DNA from: an uncultured Veillonella sp.
GTDB lineage: Bacteria; Bacillota; Negativicutes; Veillonellales; Veillonellaceae
DNA: 8,952 nt
Direction of reading: 5' to 3'
Assembly (NCBI GenBank): GCA_900549845.1
Contig: URPT01000062.1
Location: 1 to 8,952 of the forward strand
The translations under genes and the position numbers were made by a program. Position 1 is the first letter of the stretch, and the number at the start of each line of letters is the position of its first letter. The notes beneath the pieces are model-generated. The model was not told where the DNA came from. It did no database searches and saw only the letters and a list, made by a program, of their open reading frames with translations. Shown here in pieces: positions 6,953 to 8,952 of this stretch.

Positions 6953-7716
6953 TATTTCTCCGTATTAGGTAAGGCTTCAATAATTTCTTGTACTGCATCG
7001 GTAATGCTGCCTTCATTACCGATTTTAATATGTGCCACTTCTTCGTATAAAGGGTATCGTTCTTCATATACATTAAAGATATACTCAATGCTTTCTTTAA
7101 CAAGTGGGCGAATTTCAAGATCCAAATCATCTAGGATATGATTTACATCGCGATTAACAAATACAACAAGACCATTATTACGCATTAACTTTACTGTTTT
7201 GTCATAGGTAACGGTACCACCACCGGTAGCAATAACAGATGGCTTATTATGAATTAATTCTTTAATTGTACTGTATTCATACTCGCTGAAAGCATCTTTA
7301 CCATCATAAATATAAATATTTTGTACAGATTTCCCTACTTTATCTTGAATTGTTTGATCTAAGTCGTAAAAGTCTCGGCCCAATTCCTTGGCTAACATTT
7401 TACCAACTGTAGTCTTACCAGCTCCTGGCATACCGATGAGAAAAATATGCTTATGCATATGCTCTTTTAAAAACTCATTGCTCATAGAAACAACAGTCTT
7501 TATATAATTTTCAACATACGGTGATAACGTTTTATCTTTGCAATTTGCAGTATGCAATGCAACAATACTTTCATCACGCGCTTCATCTACTAAGGGTAAA
7601 TGATGTTCATCTTTATATTTACCAATTTCTTTGATTAAAGATAGTCTTTTTTCAAATTCAGCGACTAATACAGCATCAATGCTATCTATTTGTTTACGAG
7701 CTTCTTTAATATCCAT
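6952..7716 (-). CDS. aroK: Fused chorismate mutase (AroQ type) - shikimate kinase
   Basis: The 254-residue protein joins two aromatic amino-acid pathway enzymes. Residues 1-87 are an AroQ-class chorismate mutase (chorismate to prephenate): R7, R24, K35, D44, R47, D48, S77 and E81 align by eye with the E. coli active-site residues, with Q88 replaced by E as in yeast. Residues 88-250 are a shikimate kinase-like P-loop domain (ATP-dependent 3-phosphorylation of shikimate): GMPGAGKT at 95-102, DLD at 118-120, ATGGGT at 163-168, lid RPLV at 193-196 and R210 in ERYPLY. The expected FR..E motif reads F143-S144-E-Y-E147, so the shikimate-binding arginine is missing. The start at 7716 is chosen because AAGGGGG stands about five bases before it; an upstream ATG at 7737 would overlap ribF and lacks such a site. 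It ends in a one-base overlap with recD2. Confidence 0.88.
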   Translation of the reverse strand: MDIKEARKQIDSIDAVLVAEFEKRLSLIKEIGKYKDEHHLPLVDEARDESIVALHTANCKDKTLSPYVENYIKTVVSMSNEFLKEHMHKHIFLIGMPGAGKTTVGKMLAKELGRDFYDLDQTIQDKVGKSVQNIYIYDGKDAFSEYEYSTIKELIHNKPSVIATGGGTVTYDKTVKLMRNNGLVVFVNRDVNHILDDLDLEIRPLVKESIEYIFNVYEERYPLYEEVAHIKIGNEGSITDAVQEIIEALPNTEK

Positions 7717-7729
7717 GAGAACCCCCTTA

Positions 7730-8648
7730 TTATGCATTAGCCAAAATAGCTAAAGCCTGTTCTTCATCCACCTTCATTTGATCAATAAGATCTTGTAAGT
7801 TATTAAATTTAACTTCGCCTCTAATATAGGAAATAAATTGTACAAGAACTGTTTTTCCATATATATCTTGGTCAAAGTTAAACAGATGTACTTCGCATCT
7901 ATGGTACTGATTTTTAAAGGTAGGATTATCCCCAATATTACCTACCCCATCATACCAAATGCCATCAATACACACGCGATTAGCATACACTCCATCTGGA
8001 GGTGTAGCCATTTCATTAGGAAGTAATAAATTTAATGTAGGAAACCCTAATGTACGTCCTCGTTGATCACCTTTAATAACAGTCCCTTTAAATTGAAATG
8101 GTCTTCCTAGCCAATGAGTAGCATCTTCTAAACGCCCTTCTCGAATCGCTTTTCTGATTTCAGTACTTGAAATAGGTGTACTAAGACCATCACAAGGCAA
8201 TAAAGGCTGTACTAGGACTTGTATATGTTTATCAGCCAATGCTTGTTTCATATATGTAGGATTACCTAATCCTTTTGCACCGAATGTAAAATTCTCACCT
8301 ATTACGATGGCTTGAACATTCATATCCGTACAAAGAGCATCTAAAAATTCATCAGCACTTATTTGAAGTAGTTCTTCATTCATAGGTAATCGCAAAATAT
8401 AATCTACATTCAAATCATCAAGAACGGTATCCAATAACCCTCTTTGGAACACGTTCTGGATGTAGAATTGTCAACGGATGATGTTCAAAGGTAATGATAA
8501 TGCTAACACCATTAACTGATGCAGCTTCTTCAACAGCCTTCCGTATAACTCGTTGATGACCTCGATGAATGCCATCAAAGGTACCTAGGGCATATACTTT
8601 TGTATCTTTGATTTGACGTAGTTCATCAAACGAATGTAATTGCTTCAT
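7730..8648 (-). pseudogene. ribF: Bifunctional riboflavin kinase/FAD synthetase, split by a frameshift
   Basis: RibF makes FMN from riboflavin and then FAD. The N-terminal frame starts at 8648 (AAGGA a few bases upstream, two bases after the truB stop) and shows the nucleotidyltransferase motif GTFDGIHRGHQ and then FEHHP, but it leaves frame after PKR and stops near 8418. The remainder continues in another frame from about 8450 to 7730: DTVLDDLNVDYILRL, VIGENFTFGAKG, SSTEIRKAI, then the flavokinase part with KGDQRGRTLGFPTLNL, DGVYA, NIGDNPTF and the EVHLFNFD catalytic region. Together the two pieces make about 305 residues, close to the normal RibF length, with perhaps 2-5 residues lost at the junction. 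The gene is otherwise well conserved, so the break is recent or an assembly error. The second frame could start at a GTG at 8452, but without a clear ribosome site. Confidence 0.85.
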
Positions 8649-8650
8649 AC

Positions 8651-8952
8651 TTATCCTTCAATAAAAATATTTTTTTCCACCTTTAATGTGTGGTTTGTTC
8701 GTTTCATAATACCAATGAATCCATGAGGACCATAGGCTCTATAATAATGATCTGGTTTGGTATAGGTAAATTCACTATCAATAGATAATTGTTTACCTTG
8801 AACCATCATCTTTAATTGTACACTATTTACCGTTACTTTTGAAAGATGTGAAACTGCTGTATCCGTTGGTAACAATAGGCTTTCACCATGAAGCATCAAC
8901 TCTTCAGCCATTTTAGCAGAATCAATATCAAATGGTCCTACTTGAGTACGTG
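8651..8952 (-). CDS. truB: tRNA pseudouridine(55) synthase TruB, C-terminal part (runs off the right edge)
   Basis: The frame stays open to the window edge and encodes the last 99 or so residues. TruB converts U55 of the T-loop of tRNAs to pseudouridine. The edge residues RTQVGPFDIDSA correspond to the conserved RT..G.F motif after the catalytic domain, followed by the stretch LLLPTDTAVSHL and a PUA-like C-terminal domain (about the last 60 residues: VQLKMMVQGKQL ... GFIGIMKR). The catalytic aspartate region lies outside the window. The ATG at 8911 is internal and not the start. ribF follows after two bases, the usual truB-ribF arrangement. Confidence 0.88.
   Translation of the reverse strand, partial: RTQVGPFDIDSAKMAEELMLHGESLLLPTDTAVSHLSKVTVNSVQLKMMVQGKQLSIDSEFTYTKPDHYYRAYGPHGFIGIMKRTNHTLKVEKNIFIEG

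Noticed and set aside
6764..7141. A 125-residue open frame on the plus strand and a 72-residue frame on the minus strand over recD2 and the kinase fusion
   Set aside because: Both are shadows of well-supported genes, without ribosome sites or recognisable domains.
1..8952. Mobile element, CRISPR array, defence island or prophage
   Set aside because: No transposase, integrase, spaced repeats, Cas or phage proteins are visible; all protein genes are ordinary chromosomal families.

Overview
The window looks like a stretch of a low-GC Firmicutes-type chromosome, most probably Negativicutes close to Veillonella. This is inferred from the AT-rich base use, the strong Shine-Dalgarno sites, the protein flavour of the genes and the gene set. 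No rRNA or other marker is present, so the taxonomy is a judgement.

Layout: (a) 1-2640 holds a complete, self-contained polar amino-acid ABC importer operon on the minus strand. It runs from a consensus promoter (2592-2619) through the binding lipoprotein, the permease and the ATPase to a strong hairpin terminator (298-338). (b) 2774-3040 is a stand-alone structured RNA gene on the minus strand. A near-consensus promoter (3012-3040) lies in front of it, and a rho-independent terminator (2774-2803) ends it. Its GC content is about 57%, against under 20% in the flank on its 3' side. It has several helices and a plausible pseudoknot, and is the most interesting element here. Its best guess is a raiA-motif RNA. 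(c) 3041-3454 is an AT-rich divergent control region with several inverted repeats. (d) 3455-4057 on the plus strand is a compact HD-GYP domain protein (likely cyclic-dinucleotide phosphodiesterase) with its own terminator. (e) 8952-4104 on the minus strand is a tightly packed housekeeping run: truB (3' end only), ribF, a chorismate mutase-shikimate kinase fusion, recD2 and comF. These genes abut or overlap by one base.

The truB-ribF pair is the usual end of the nusA-infB-rbfA-truB-ribF translation and flavin cluster. The following genes add aromatic amino-acid synthesis, DNA processing and a competence-type phosphoribosyltransferase-like protein, all apparently read as one transcript.

Points that stand out: ribF is split by a frameshift between its FAD synthetase and flavokinase parts; the shikimate kinase half of the fusion lacks the usual shikimate-binding arginine; and the structured RNA lies near comF, a neighbourhood I associate with raiA-motif RNAs, although no raiA gene is present.
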